Below are positions 34,107 through 46,234 of a stretch of DNA of 64,000 bases, piece after piece. The translations under genes were made by a program, and so were the position numbers. The DNA comes from Prinsepia uniflora (Eukaryota; Streptophyta; Magnoliopsida; Rosales; Rosaceae), in assembly GCA_032719365.1 (NCBI GenBank), contig CM064861.1, positions 83,758,863-83,822,862 on the forward strand, given 5' to 3'. How positions within the stretch are numbered: position 1 is the stretch's first letter; every line of letters begins with the position of its first letter. A model generated the notes under the pieces. It searched no databases. It saw only the letters and a program-made list of their open reading frames with translations, and was not told the DNA's origin.

Positions 34107-37086
34107 TGTAACAGCCCATCCCAGAAACTGAGATTAGATTAGTGGTTAATGACGGATTAGTAAAGTTAATAGGTGATTAGTTGGGTGCTTTCGGACGGAC
34201 AGTACAAAATGACGATTTTGCCCTTGGATTAGGTGAAATATTGACTTTTTGTTCGAACGGTCAAATGGACTTTGACCGATGACGGTGACGTAGTTCGGGA
34301 CGTCACGAGACCATAGACAGGTGGCACGTCCGATTCCGACATTCGAGAAAAACGTTATGACGTTCGGAATGTTGAAGGGTAATTTGGTAATTTGGTTGAA
34401 AATGGGCAATTTGTTGACTTTTCCAACGACATGGACTTTTCAGGTAATTCGAGGACCATAAGGTAGGTCTCGATTCCCTGAATATAACGACAGGCGGTAC
34501 GTTGTCATTGGACGTCGAATGATTCGGTTATTGGTCTAAATGTGCGAAGGGTAAAATGGTAATTAGAGCATTAAGGGCATGTTGGTCATTTGATGGCCTA
34601 GGGATTTGTGCCCAGTGAGAATGGTACACTTGGTTGTATTTGAAGGGGATGACCACTAGGTTTTGGACACCTGGCTGGGTCTGGATGGTGGTAGAACCTT
34701 ATAGCCGCTTCACGTTCAAATTAAAAGCAATGGGTTTAAATTGGGTTGCACGATTATGGAAAAACAGAGTGCTTGTGTTCTGTGTGTGACCATGAAACCT
34801 AGTGATTAACCTATTTTTCTGTGAGAGATGTGTGAAGAAAAGTGAGAGAGCAGGGGATGAGGTTGATGGTGGTGCTATCATGACGGGCCGCAGTGGACGG
34901 TGGCCACGACACCTTGAACAAAGGAAACAGAGAGTTACGGGCGGCCTTGGACCCAATATCATCAAATCCTCATCAATTACCTATGACTTGTGAAGGGAAG
35001 TTGGAGAGGGAGTTGAGTGGATGCTGGTGGTGGCCACCGCGAGGCACGACAGTGCAGGTAAGACATGATTCCCATGGAAGTTCTATTTTGATTTGAAAAT
35101 GGAAAATCGCGATCCTGGGAATCGATTGAGACGAGAACCACGGCCAACGGTGGCCGGAATCACTTGAACAGAGAGGCGGAAGAACTGGATTCGATCCTTG
35201 GTTTGGAAGGTACTTTCTAGTGCTCATTTTCATATTTGGACATTATAGATCGACTAGAAATGGTGGAAAGAAGAGTAAAAATGGACTGAAAATGGACGAA
35301 AACCGTGACCATCAGTTCGGCTGGATCGAATCGGTTCGAATCGGTCTGAACCTGGCTAAACTAAGGTTGAAGATGACACTTTAGCAGGCGCGTGAAGCCC
35401 ACGCGCAACCCCTTTGGGCGGCCCGTGTGGGCGCGTGGTACACATTTTGAGGAAATGTTCAACATGTGAAATGATGTAATCAATGTAACGAAAATTTTAA
35501 GACTGGTTTCGAGTCGATCGGACATCGTCTCGATATGTTTCGGGATATCTGAAGATTTTAGACCTCGGTTAAAAATAGTTAAAAATACGGGAAAAATACG
35601 AGGCTTTAGTTTGAACATTATGAAGTAGTTAGTGACCTTATTATGGGATTTGGACAGATTCGGGAAAACCGGTGATAGTGGATTAGCAGGGAAAGCGTAA
35701 TTGTACGCGTATCGAGGCTGCGTCGCAAATGGTCTGTGATTGGACTTTGCTTTCTAACTTATGATGCATGCATATATGTTTTTATATGTTTTATATACGT
35801 GATTCTATGATTTTGCTTATGATCTTGATAATTTACGATTTGGCACATATTTCGAGATATTTACGAAAGTACGCGTTTTTCGAGATACGATTTTCTGCTA
35901 TGGTTTAAAGATGGCTTTGGACGATTGATTTTGGGATTTGAATTATGATTTGATTTCCATGATTTAAAGTGGATTTTAGAAAGTGGTTTCGGGCTTGAAG
36001 CCCAGTTCATAAAAGTGGTTTTGATAAACGAGATTTCAGGTTTTGGAAACGGATTTCAGAATGACGATTCTGGATTCAGTTTTAAAACTTGAAAGTGGAT
36101 TTTCAGATTTGGATTCAGAATGGTTATTTCGGATGCCGGCTTACGGAATGATGGTTTCAGATTCGGATTTGGAAATGGATATGGATATGATTCTGGATTT
36201 GGATTCGGGATGCTGATTTCGGATTCGGTTGGGAATTCGAAATGGGGATTTCGAATTCGGATTTGGACATGGATTTGAAAATGGTTTTTGGATTGGATTT
36301 GCTGGATCTGGTTATTGGGTTTAAAGACCCGGATATGCTATGACGGGGGCGGGCCCGGATTGGGTTTAAAGACTCGGATTGAGTTTAATGACTCGAGAGT
36401 TTAAAGACTCGGATATTGATATTTCCCCCGTAGGCCTATTGAGTTTAAAGACTCGGATTATATTAAGGCCTGGATTGAGTTTAAAGACTCGGGTTCTTAA
36501 AGACTCGGATAGAACCAGCAGGTTCGATGGACTGGAAATGGATTACAAATGTGTTTTGGATTTCGATGAGAACTTGACAATGATGGTTTTCAATAATGTT
36601 TTTCAGATGTTTTGGGCTATGACCCGGATGAAAAGGATTTTGATGGTTTTGGGATGAGGCCCGGGATTTGAGAAAAAGGAATGATTTCGGTTTACATAAA
36701 TAGTTTTTATTATCTCGGAATCAAACTGGTTTGATATGCATGCATTAGTTTTCAATGGAGGGTATAAATGTACTTTTCTTATAAACTGTTTTCAGAATTA
36801 TCCTTTATTTTTGTCCACTCACAATCTTTTGTGTTTTCGATACCCTCCAGGTTGTTGCGATGCGGGTTGTTGGTCGAGAGAAATGAAGACATCACACACG
36901 CGATCCACAGTAGAGTCTGCACGCTCTGGGAAGTTCAGAAGTTTGGAATGGTGTGTTGGAAAATCCCTTGTCCAACTTATGTGTCACATGGAGGTTAGAC
37001 GTCGGTTTAGCCTTTGTGTCATGCGTAAGTTAGACGGGAGCAGGACTTAGCCCTTAATCCAGGGGGATTGGGGGTGGGTCCTGTCA
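34107..37086 (+). repeat. LARD-3 5' LTR (2,980 bp)
   Basis: Starts TGTAACAGCCC and ends GGGTCCTGTCA. Its first ~500 bp are nearly the same as 42353-42857. It contains a GGATTTGGATTCGG-rich segment (36040-36300) homologous to LARD-1 interior, and the repeat at 36318-36510. Confidence 0.92.
36318..36510 (+). repeat. GAGTTTAAAGACTCGG repeat cluster
   Basis: Seven close copies of GAGTTTAAAGACTCGG at irregular spacing within the LARD-3 5' LTR. The unit contains a partial palindrome (GAGT...ACTC). Confidence 0.85.
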
Positions 37087-37089
37087 AAT

Positions 37090-37101
37090 TGGTATCAGAG
37101 C
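37090..37101 (+). other. LARD-3 primer binding site
   Basis: TGGTATCAGAGC, a perfect complement of the plant initiator Met-tRNA 3' end, three bases after the LTR. Confidence 0.9.
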
Positions 37102-38164
37102 AGGTTTTGTGCGCTCTGTGCGAAGTTTGGCTTCCAGAGCCGGTGGTTTGTCGATTTGTGTGACTGATAGGTCGTTAATTAAGCATTATTTTATATTATT
37201 TTATACCCTTTATAATTGAATTTTAATATTAAAATAATAAATAATTAGATAAAATAATTTATTTTGTGATATTTTTATAGAAATAAATAAAGCTTGGAAT
37301 TTGGAGCATTTAGGTGAAAGAATCGTCCCGATCGGAATTATAACGAAAAAATTATGGACAAAATATGAGAAGCCACCGAAAATCGCAAGGAAATTTGGTG
37401 GGAAACTGCTGAAATCTAGAAGCCCAAGCAAAAAATCAGCATATTTCCCCAAAATCAGCATCTTTTCCCAAAATCCACCCAATCTCATCATTTCCATCAC
37501 TTCTTCATGTATTATTTTATTGTTATTTTTATTTTTTATTTTGTACTTTTATTTAAAAAATTGTGGCACTCCCTCTATAAATAGGGAGACCATTTCATGT
37601 ATTTGGTGTTCCCATTAGCCCCCTTTAGTCCTCATTAGTCTCCCTTAGTCTTCATTTTTTCCCATATTGTTTCTCCTTTTAGTTTAGGTTCTTATATTTT
37701 TCTCTCTAGTTCTTCTCTTCTTTTAGTTCAGCTTCTTTATTTTGTTCTTTATTTTTTGGGGACCATTTGTAACTTCTTGTAATTTTCTTCTTAATTAATT
37801 ATCTTAGTTTCATTTTCTTCATTATGTTCTTAGAATTTCTTAAACTTATCTTTAATTACATTTTTATGCTTTCCATAAGAAAAACCAAAGGCTAGGTAAT
37901 TCTAAGGCAATTCAAGAGTTTTTAAGACATAATTCTTCGTATTTCTTCCTCCATCTTCACACGGTTCTGCCTGCTGTCAGGGTTCCTTGTGAAAAATCAT
38001 GTTTTTCTACTTAAAATCTTGTTATTGTTTCGGTTTTACTTATAATGCAATATTTGTGTTAGTATTTTCTTTCTAACATTTGTAAGTATGAATACAATCT
38101 CCATGTGTTTTACTTTCTGAATTTCTTTTACTTCATATGTTTTAGTGTTTTATACTTTAATTTG

Positions 38165-38305
38165 ATGCTAAGTGTCGGCCGCTGTCGGTGCATTTAGCAT
38201 TTGATTGAAGAGATTTTAATGTCAGCCGTTGTCGGTGTATTTAATCACAAACAAAAGGTAAATCATATTATAAGTGTCGGCCGCTGTCGGTGCATTTATA
38301 ATATG
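38165..38305 (+). repeat. Triplicated GTCGGCCGCTGTCGGTGCAT motif
   Basis: Copies near 38174, 38222 (variant GTCAGCCGTTGTCGGTGTAT) and 38275, each followed by TTA and separated by ~30 bp of unrelated AT-rich sequence. Each contains a GGCCG/CGGTG-rich core that could fold. Confidence 0.8.
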
Positions 38306-38507
38306 AAAAATGTATGCATATAATGGAGATGATGAAGGTATGATTTCGTGATTGATTCAATATAAGCATGATGTTAGAGTGTTAGTAAAAATTGTATTTA
38401 AAGGAAGTTTATTTTAGGAGTAGTTTTAAATAATGTTATTGTTAAGTTTAATTTAATTCTTAGTTAGTGTTTTCTTTAGTTTAGATTACAAATCTCCCTC
38501 AAAACCC

Positions 38508-38700
38508 TCCATTTAATTCTTTATTCTTTTATTCTTTTATTCATTAATTCATTAATTTATTAATTCTTTATTCTCTTATTCCTCTATTATTTAATTTATT
38601 GATTATTTGATTATTTAATTCTTTTATTATTTTATTCGTTGATTAATTAATTAATTATTTATTTTATTCTTTAATTCATTAATTTATTCATTATTCTTTC
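38508..38700. repeat. TTATTC / ATTAATTC simple repeat
   Basis: Low-complexity tract of TTCTTTATTC, TTCATTAATTCATTAA and similar units within the solo LTR. Confidence 0.9.
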
Positions 38701-38848
38701 CCACTAACACATTATTAATGTTCCCTAATCTCCCCGATTAAGAATGATCCCTATTTACCAATACTACATCTACACAAAAAGGGTTTAAATTGCATAACAC
38801 TCAAATTACGTGTTTAATTTGATGAGTAGTTTGGGCGTAGTCAGTGAC

Positions 38849-41800
38849 GTGATGCTACTGTGGATGTGATATCTCGACGCGGAACAGTCCGTCATCAACC
38901 TGGACGCCATAATGACAGTACGTTCGTTTGAGGTTAGTTAGCGGCGATGGTTAGTGTCAGGATGATAGTCGCTCGATACGCGGTGCAGGGTATGATGTAT
39001 GTCGTTTTGGGGCCAGAATAGTTAGCGTGTTTGGACCTGGATTTGTTCAATGGTTGGACCATAGGGTCGAAGACATGCCAGCAGGATTAACTTGGAGGAT
39101 AGCCGGTGAGCTCCGATTGAGTAGGCTGGTCGCCCTGTGGGGCCCGGTAGTAGCTTGTTGAGCTGGTGGTATACGTGGACCGAGGGGGCTGGTTGATGAT
39201 GGCTTGTCAGGCTGGGTTAGGCCGGATGACGATAGTATGGATTGGTGACCTTTTGGTCGATTTGGTTGAGATTGGATTTGTGCGGCTTCGAGTAGCCGGA
39301 TGCCTCGCGTGGTGAGGGTATAGAGAATCTAAAGGATTTCCCCCTAGCGATGGATACTGGTTTATGGTTGTGTGTAGAGTTACGATAAGGGATGGTTCTA
39401 GTCGGGTGTAACGACCCGAGTGGTATAGTTGTAGTGAACCAGTGGCTGTTGTGGGTTTAGATAACCCGTATGACGAGGAGGATTTGAGAAACCCCGTGGG
39501 ATGACTGGTCTGGATTGTGAGTTCCTTGGAGAGAAACCCTGAGGAAGTGCTTAGTTGGGAAACCTGAGTTAGTGGTTGTGGCTTGGGCCGACTTACGGCT
39601 GGATTGGAGATGGTGCTGCTAGGTGCAGCCGAGGTAGGGAATTGTTGGTGGATGACTCTGGACGAGTCCAGTGTTAGGTGCTCAGAGTGTTGGACTACGA
39701 GGGAGGTTAGTTCCCCCGACCCGAGCATAGATTAAGGGTCTCGACTCGGTTTACGCAGAGATTTGGGACTGGTATGATGTGAGCCGAGATAGGAGATGAT
39801 GTGCCACGAGCCGGGAGGCTGACATGGTAAGATCGGCACCTCGTGAGTTGAGGTTGTGACCAGTCGTGAGGTGCTGGTGTCTGGCAGGAACCACTAACCG
39901 AGTTGGAATACGTAATGACCATTGGTAGGTCATGTTTCGGGACGAACGGTCGGGATGCCGGTAAGTGGATCAGAGTAGCGTAGCGGAAGCACGATGGACC
40001 TTTACCTCGTGTTGGATCAGGCTAGTCTTGTATGGTTGGGATTTACTGTTCGTGAGGATGGTTTTAGTGGACTCTCCCTGATGTGATGGCTTATGTCGGC
40101 AGATGTCGAGGCCGTGCTTGGTGATTTCTCGAGAGTTGGTTACGAGTATGATGATGGTGCTTGGAGTTCAACCTCGGAAAGGTTAAGATGCGATCATCAG
40201 AAGGAGTGATGATTGACATCCTTTTGGATGTGTATAAAAGGGGATAACCGACAGGCGAGTGGTCGGTGAGTTGATTTGATTACGGATATGTGGTTATGAT
40301 CTGTAGGCGTTGTGGACTATCTCAGTGTAGTAAAGTAAGATGACGTTTGGACAGGTAGTCCGGAGGTGGTATACTTGAGGATGAAGTACCGTGATTGGAA
40401 TCTTGGAATCAGGAGATATTGTGGTATTGATTTTGAGTTGGTGTTACATGTTAAAGGATGGGTACTCTGAAGACGAATTGGGAGATTTATTGAAGGAACT
40501 TCAGGAACTAGGAACCCCCCCCCCCTCCCCTAAATTGTGGACGCATGTGGTTGTGTTCAGGAGTAGAAGAGTACTAGGTGACGCCGGGAGTGGCTTGTGT
40601 GGCGAGCATCAGGGGATGGTGATAAAATGAATTAAGGTATAATGACTTGTGATCACATGGTTGGGGACCATTGTGTGTTCCGTTGAAGGATGACGGAAGG
40701 AAACATAAAAGGAGTGACTATAACCAATCAATATGAAGTTATTGAAGAGAACCCACAATCTAGACGTGCCTTTAAAGGTGTTGAGTACTTTATCGATGTG
40801 ATCCGACGTGGTAGTCTGATCATTTGTAGGAGTTGAAGCCAAAGTCGTGAGTCAGTAAGGTGGGATCCACTAAGAAGTGAGTGGATCAGGATTGGATCAT
40901 TTATGGCTCAAGATTGAGTTGTTGTGGATCAGGAGGATCGTAGGCAAGACAAAGGTTGGATATGTTGGACATCCAACTGAGGAGATTGCTCTGTCTTGCA
41001 GGAGCAAAAATGACTGGATATTTTTACCATTTTGGAGTTGTGCAGGACGAGTGTAGTCTATCTTGCATACGTATGGGCGTTGGACTTGGATCTTGTGCTG
41101 GGTCTTCCCGGTGGATGGAATTGAGATGTGAGTAAGGTTCATATTATTGGCTTGTAGTCAGTATGGTTACGAGGATGTTGTGTGCCCTGAGACTTCACTG
41201 TGAGGGCGATGGGTACACTATGTTATTGATTGAATGGACTTCGCGCGTAGTAGAGCTCGATTGATGCCAATGTGATTGATGGGTGAACTTACTGTAGGAC
41301 GTCATTGGAAGAGCTTGAGGATGTACCATACGAGCTGTGTTTAGGGTGTTCTAACATATCTTTGTTTTATTCAAAGTTCGTAGGGTTGTTGTTGCGTGAG
41401 TATGGTGGTATGCACCGTGATTCTGGTTGGTTATGATTAATGCATATACTTGATATGTGTTTCGATGCGGTTGGATGTACATCGTGAAGTTCTGGTAGGA
41501 ATTGGTGACCGGCTTAGTGCCGAGGTATGTTGTGGTTGTTTTGTTAAATCGGAACAATGTTGAGGTGCTTGACTGGGTGCGATGTGGATTGGATCAGGAT
41601 GATCCCGAGTGAGTTGATTGGTTGTGAGTTGGATGCTCAGTGCCATGAATGGCTGGTGGGACCCTGATATTGAGATGTGTAAGCACGGTTAACCAGATCC
41701 GTGATAGGGTTCGGATGCAGACAGGTAGTGTGGGACGTGGATGGTGTTCCCACAAGTTGACGGTGTTAGTGGTTAGTGAAACCACTGGTAAGAGGAATTG

Positions 41801-42338
41801 CTGAGTTAGGGGTACAGACGAGTACGTTGTAACTCCGGTGAGGTTGACATGGATCGCTGACTAAAGTTGTATAGAACGTTATATGAATCGTGATGCGTAG
41901 GAGTACCGAGACCGGTAGATGCCATCTTGTATTTGAGATTTGTGTTGTTGACGACGGACTCACACGATGTACTGAGGCGTTGGTGCAAGGTGCGCTGGAC
42001 TCGAGAAAGAGTCTGAGATTGATGTGGTTGGTAGCAGCATTGTTGTGGCGCACCTACAGTTAGAGGAGCCGTGAGTGTCGGCTGGTGTGACGTTAGAAAT
42101 ACCGCAATTACTAGTTGGGAATGTGCTGACCCCGATAAGGAAGAGATGATCCGCCAGATGGATTGAACCTTGATCGAGAATTCACTTGGCCGAGTTGGGG
42201 TGATAGTTAGGAACTGTCAAGATAAGTTGGATTAATGGTGTTGGACACCGGGTAGGAGACTCAGGTGTGAGATCAGTTGAATTTTCCCCAGTTGGTTACG
42301 GAAGTACGGGATTCAGAATTTCGAGGATGAAATTCTTT
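38849..42338 (+). other. LARD-3 interior, no recognisable coding region
   Basis: No gag or pol homology in either strand. The start (GATGTGATATCTCGACGC, near 38864) matches the equivalent part of LARD-1 (GATATCTCAATGCGC, near 9794), so LARD-1 and LARD-3 interiors are related. A run of ten or more C lies near 40510. Confidence 0.75.
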
Positions 42339-42352
42339 AAGGGGGGGTAGAT
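42339..42352 (+). other. LARD-3 polypurine tract
   Basis: AAGGGGGGGTAGAT right before the 3' LTR start, preceded by the GAATTTCGAGGATGAAATT box. Confidence 0.82.
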
Positions 42353-42857
42353 TGTAACAGCCCGTCCCTGAAATCGGGATTAGATTAGTGATTAATGATG
42401 GATTAGTGAAGTTAATCGGTGATTAGTTGGGTGCTTTCGGACTAGCTATGCAAAATGACGATTTTGCCCTTAGATTGGGCGAAATATTGACTTTTTGTTC
42501 AGACGGTCAAATGGACTTTGACCGATGACCGTGACGTAGTTTGGGATGTCACGAGACCATAGACAGGTGGCTCGTCCGATTCCGAAATTCGAACAAAAAG
42601 TCATGACGTTCGGAAGGTCGAAGGGTAATTTGGTAATTTGGTTGAAAAAAGGGGCAACTTGTAGACTTTTCCAACGACATGGACTTATCACATAATTCGA
42701 GGACCATAAGGTAGGTCTCAATTCCCTCAATACAACGACAGGTGGCACGTTGTCATTGGACGTCGGATGATTCAGTTATTGGTCTAAACGTGCGAAGGCT
42801 AAAATGGTAATTAGAGCATTAAGGGCATTTTGGTCATTTGATGGCCTAGGGATTTGT
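42353..42857 (+). repeat. LARD-3 3' LTR, first 505 bp
   Basis: Matches 34107-34611 closely and stops at GGGATTTGT, where Tek-2 begins. The uninterrupted 5' LTR continues GGGATTTGTGCCCAG at that point. Confidence 0.9.
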
Positions 42858-45439
42858 TGACAGGACCCGCCCCGATCCTCTCTGGGACCACATGGGGACG
42901 TGCCCTGCTCCCGTCTGACACCCAAAATAATGTTCCAATTTTAACCTTAAACGTTCAAATGCATAAAAACCAAATTAAAGTTTTACATCAAATCCGAAAT
43001 AAACAGATGTCAGACAAAGGATGAAATCCAAACTACAAGTTGCGAGCAAGACTCTAACATAAACCTGCGGGTACACCACCCAACAGGGGTTCAGGTACGC
43101 AGAAGTGGATCTATGCCTCAGCCTCAGGTTCCTCCTCTACCTCATTAGCACGACCTGGAGGGGTTACCAAAACATCAAGGGTGAGTGGGCCGAAACTCAA
43201 GTTTATAAAATCGTTTAGTAAGTAAAACGTATAATTTACCCCTCCGTTTTCCAAACATGCATGCATCAGAATTTAAATACATCATTCATATAATATGTAT
43301 CATAAGGCATATAATAAAACCATAAACATAATTTTAGCCTCTGCACTATACACTCCGATGTTGACATCCCCGATGTCTGACGTCCCTGACGTCCAATAAG
43401 GTCACAATCACAAGGCTACGCGTGCCACTCGGGTCTCAATTCCGAGTTCAATCCCCGAACCCCGTCCGGGTACAGCATCCCCGATGCTTAGCGTCATAGA
43501 CGCTGGACGTTCTAGACGTCCGTGACCACTTCGGGGTACCTCATCCGGAGGAGACAGTATCATAAGAATGGATCTATACAGTGCAGTACCAAATACATTT
43601 TATTGATATCCACATGCAAAGCATAAATATATACGTAGATAAAATCCAAACCAATCTTTAAGTTTCATCAGACGGGTATCATGCCCAAATACCGTGAAAC
43701 GTGCCATAACCATAATTTCCATATCATCAAAACCGTTATTTGCTTTTAGCATGTGAATATATATAAGTAAACTAGAAAACATTTATGCACGCATGGGTTT
43801 AAGGAAAACGGCCCACTCACAGTACAATCCTGCTGAAAACCGAACGTATATCCTCGTTCTGGTACAATTGTACAATCCCTGTCATGTCCAAAGTATACGT
43901 AAAGGTCAATACAAACCCCTAACATATAACCAAAAAGTCCGAAATAGAAACCGGCTCGGGGAACCCGTCAACACGTTTTCCGAGATAATCGGCCCTAAAC
44001 TGACCCATCAAAACTATCTCAGATCAACATGGTTAATTCACCAAAAATATTCAGAATGATGAGAGGAACAAAAGTCATGTTGATCGTGATTAGAGATAAG
44101 GTCCTACGCATCCTCACGCGCCGCCCAAAGTGGCTGCGCGTGAAAGTCACGCGCCTGACACTGTAGCTACAGTGTCACCACCTTCACCCGTTTGTCTGTA
44201 ATACGGGCCTGCCACCTGTGGCTTGACCCGGTTGATTACCCATCAATTCCTACTCGATTTCAATCCAATTTTATCCTAACATGTTTATTATCCTTCCAAT
44301 TTAAGTTCTGTGACACTAATTTGCCTCGATAAGTCCTTTAACTAGCCATTCGACCCGTGATCAACAAAACGGGTTGATCACCAGAACTTCCTGGTTTCTA
44401 ATTCAAACTTCAATTAACTTCACAGGCAGTATAATAGGATCAAAACGAACTAATATGAACGATCAATTGGGTCTGAGAGTACCTGAAGATTGTCGTCCCA
44501 AGCTCTGCAACTCCTCTGAAGACAGCAGCCTCCGTCCCAGCTCAACCGTGGTTGATGGCCTTAGCTTTCGATGTGGCTGAGTTCCAAACACTCCCAGAAG
44601 ACTAAACCATGCCTTGGTTTGGTCCAACAGTCACCAGAAATCAAAACCCAATTTTTCCCTCCAATTTTGCCCGAAATGGTTTCTCTGGTTTTCCTCACCT
44701 GTTCTCAATTCTTTCAGCATCAGAGTGATGCTCACTCACGTTCTAATCAGTTTTAAACATCCTCAGCCATCCCAGAGGATCGTGGAAGTCCAATCTGTCC
44801 ACTGAAAATTGTTCCCCGAAAAAGCTTCGAATCTACAATAATCAATTCGACCGTGTAGGGTGAACGGTTCAGGTCACGTTCAAAAGCAAAAGACAGCCCA
44901 AACTTTCCAGCACATACTAGCATAAACAATCTCACACTGATCCACCGCACATGGTGGTGCCGTCCATCGGTTCCCCGCGGTTGCTACAGTGACCAGAGCA
45001 AAATGACCAAAATGCCCCTAGTTCAAATAATTACCAAACTGCCCCTCACATTCTAGACCCGTAACTCAACCATACGAAGTCCGATTTCGGCGTGCCGCCT
45101 GTCTACGGACTCAGGACATCGAGACCTACCTAACGGTCCTTGAGTCATGTGAAAATTAGTTTCCAAACGAAAAGTCAACATTTTCGCCCCTAAAGTCCAA
45201 ATTACGGAAATGCCCCTGAACTTCCGATAGTCATAACTTTTTCCCTGATCGTCCGAATTGGACGTGCCACCTGTTTATAAACTCGTGACGTCCCGAACTA
45301 CGTCACGGTCACTGGTCAAAGTCCATTTGTCCCACCAACCAAAAAGTCAATAACTTGGCCATACCATTCAAAAAGGTAAAAAAGTCAATTCATATATTAA
45401 ATTACAATATTAAAATCCGCGAATTTTCGGGGTGTTACA
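42858..45439 (-). repeat. Tek-2 3' LTR (2,582 bp)
   Basis: Plus strand TGACAGGACCCGCCCC to GGGGTGTTACA. Same length as the 61038-63619 copy and nearly identical. Confidence 0.94.
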
Positions 45440-45440
45440 A

Positions 45441-45452
45441 CCTTCCCCCCTT
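45441..45452 (-). other. Tek-2 polypurine tract
   Basis: Complement of CCTTCCCCCCTT directly inside the 3' LTR. Confidence 0.85.
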
Positions 45453-46234
45453 AAGAAATTTCGTCCCGAAATTTCAAAGAAACAAATGAGGAAATTGTTC
45501 TCGCATCTGAGCCTCAGGCTCCCATGTGGCTTCTTCCACATTCTAGTTTCTTCAGAGAATCTTCACGAGAGGAATCGTCTTCCGACGTAGTACCTTGTCT
45601 TTCCGATCCAAAATCTGTACTGGTTGTTCCTCAAAGCTCAAATCCCCTCGGAGTTCCGATAAAACGCGGACTCAGTTTCCCTTGTCGACCAAAACGGATA
45701 ATCCCTTTCCACGGAGATAACTTCAGGATGACAAAATCTCCCACTTCAAATTCCAATTCTCGAATTCGTCGATCGGCATAACTCTTTTGGCGATCCTGTG
45801 CCGCCTTCATTCTCTCCTTGATAACACGAACAGTTTCCAGGGTTAAGTCCATCAATTCTGGCCCTACCGCTCGCTCGCTCCCCTATCTCCATCCAGCAGA
45901 TAGGTGTCCTGCACTGTCGACCATACAGTGCCTCATAAGGTGCCATCCCGATGCTTGTCTGATAGCTGTTGTTGTAAGCGAATTCCATCAATGGCAAATG
46001 AGTATCCCAAGAATCCTGAAACTGTAGCACACAGGACCTCATCATGTCCTCCAGGGTCTGAATGGTCCGTTCAGACTGTCCATCGGTCTGTGGATGGAAC
46101 GCAGTACTGAAACGTAGGGTTGTTCCCAAAGTAGCTTGCAAACTCCACCAGAACCTAGAAGTGAAACGCAGATCACGATTGGACACGATCGATTCCGGCG
46201 TACCATGCAATCGTATAATTTCTTTCACGAACAA
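45453..46234 (-). pseudogene. Tek-2 integrase C-terminal half and tail, with 150-bp deletion
   Basis: Integrase core pieces (HPQTDGQSERTIQTLEDMMR, read here as HPQTDGQSERT; MEFAYNNSYQTSIGMAPYEALYG) are followed by a frameshift near 45870 and the tail. Between 45654 and 45661, 150 bp present in Tek-1 (2004-2153) are missing. The breakpoints share CGATA, so the join is at microhomology. The lost segment encodes the VAYRLALPPEL to VHDASHV region. An in-frame TAA at 46235 separates this from upstream integrase. Confidence 0.88.

Larger units (their letters stand above)
37165..38843. mobile_element. Solo LTR (1,679 bp) inside LARD-3
   Basis: Starts TGATAGGTCG and ends GGCGTAGTCA (TG/CA), flanked by an exact 5-bp duplication GTGAC (37160-37164 and 38844-38848). 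It is AT-rich with no coding region. It contains TATAAATAGGG near 37577, a plausible promoter on the plus strand, then a pyrimidine-rich leader-like stretch. Three copies of a GTCGGCCGCTGTCGGTGCAT unit (38170-38300) and a TTATTC-type simple repeat follow. It is unrelated to the other LTRs here; the clade is unknown. Confidence 0.85.
34107..42857 (+). mobile_element. LARD-3: non-coding LTR element, inserted in LARD-2
   Basis: 5' LTR 34107-37086, iMet primer site 37090-37101, interior to 42338, polypurine tract, and the first 505 bp of the 3' LTR (42353-42857) before Tek-2 interrupts it. The interior, excluding a solo LTR at 37165-38843, is ~3.6 kb with no gag-pol. The 5' target site is TCGCA (34102-34106); its partner lies beyond the window. 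Confidence 0.9.

Noticed and set aside
39207..39728. A 173-codon minus frame in LARD-3 interior
   Set aside because: Low-complexity Ser/Thr/Pro composition with no gag or pol motif. It lies opposite to the element's direction and is not matched in LARD-1.
44374..44805. Small plus-strand frames repeated at 62554-62985
   Set aside because: They lie within the Tek-2 LTRs, are duplicated only because the LTRs are, and have no domain.
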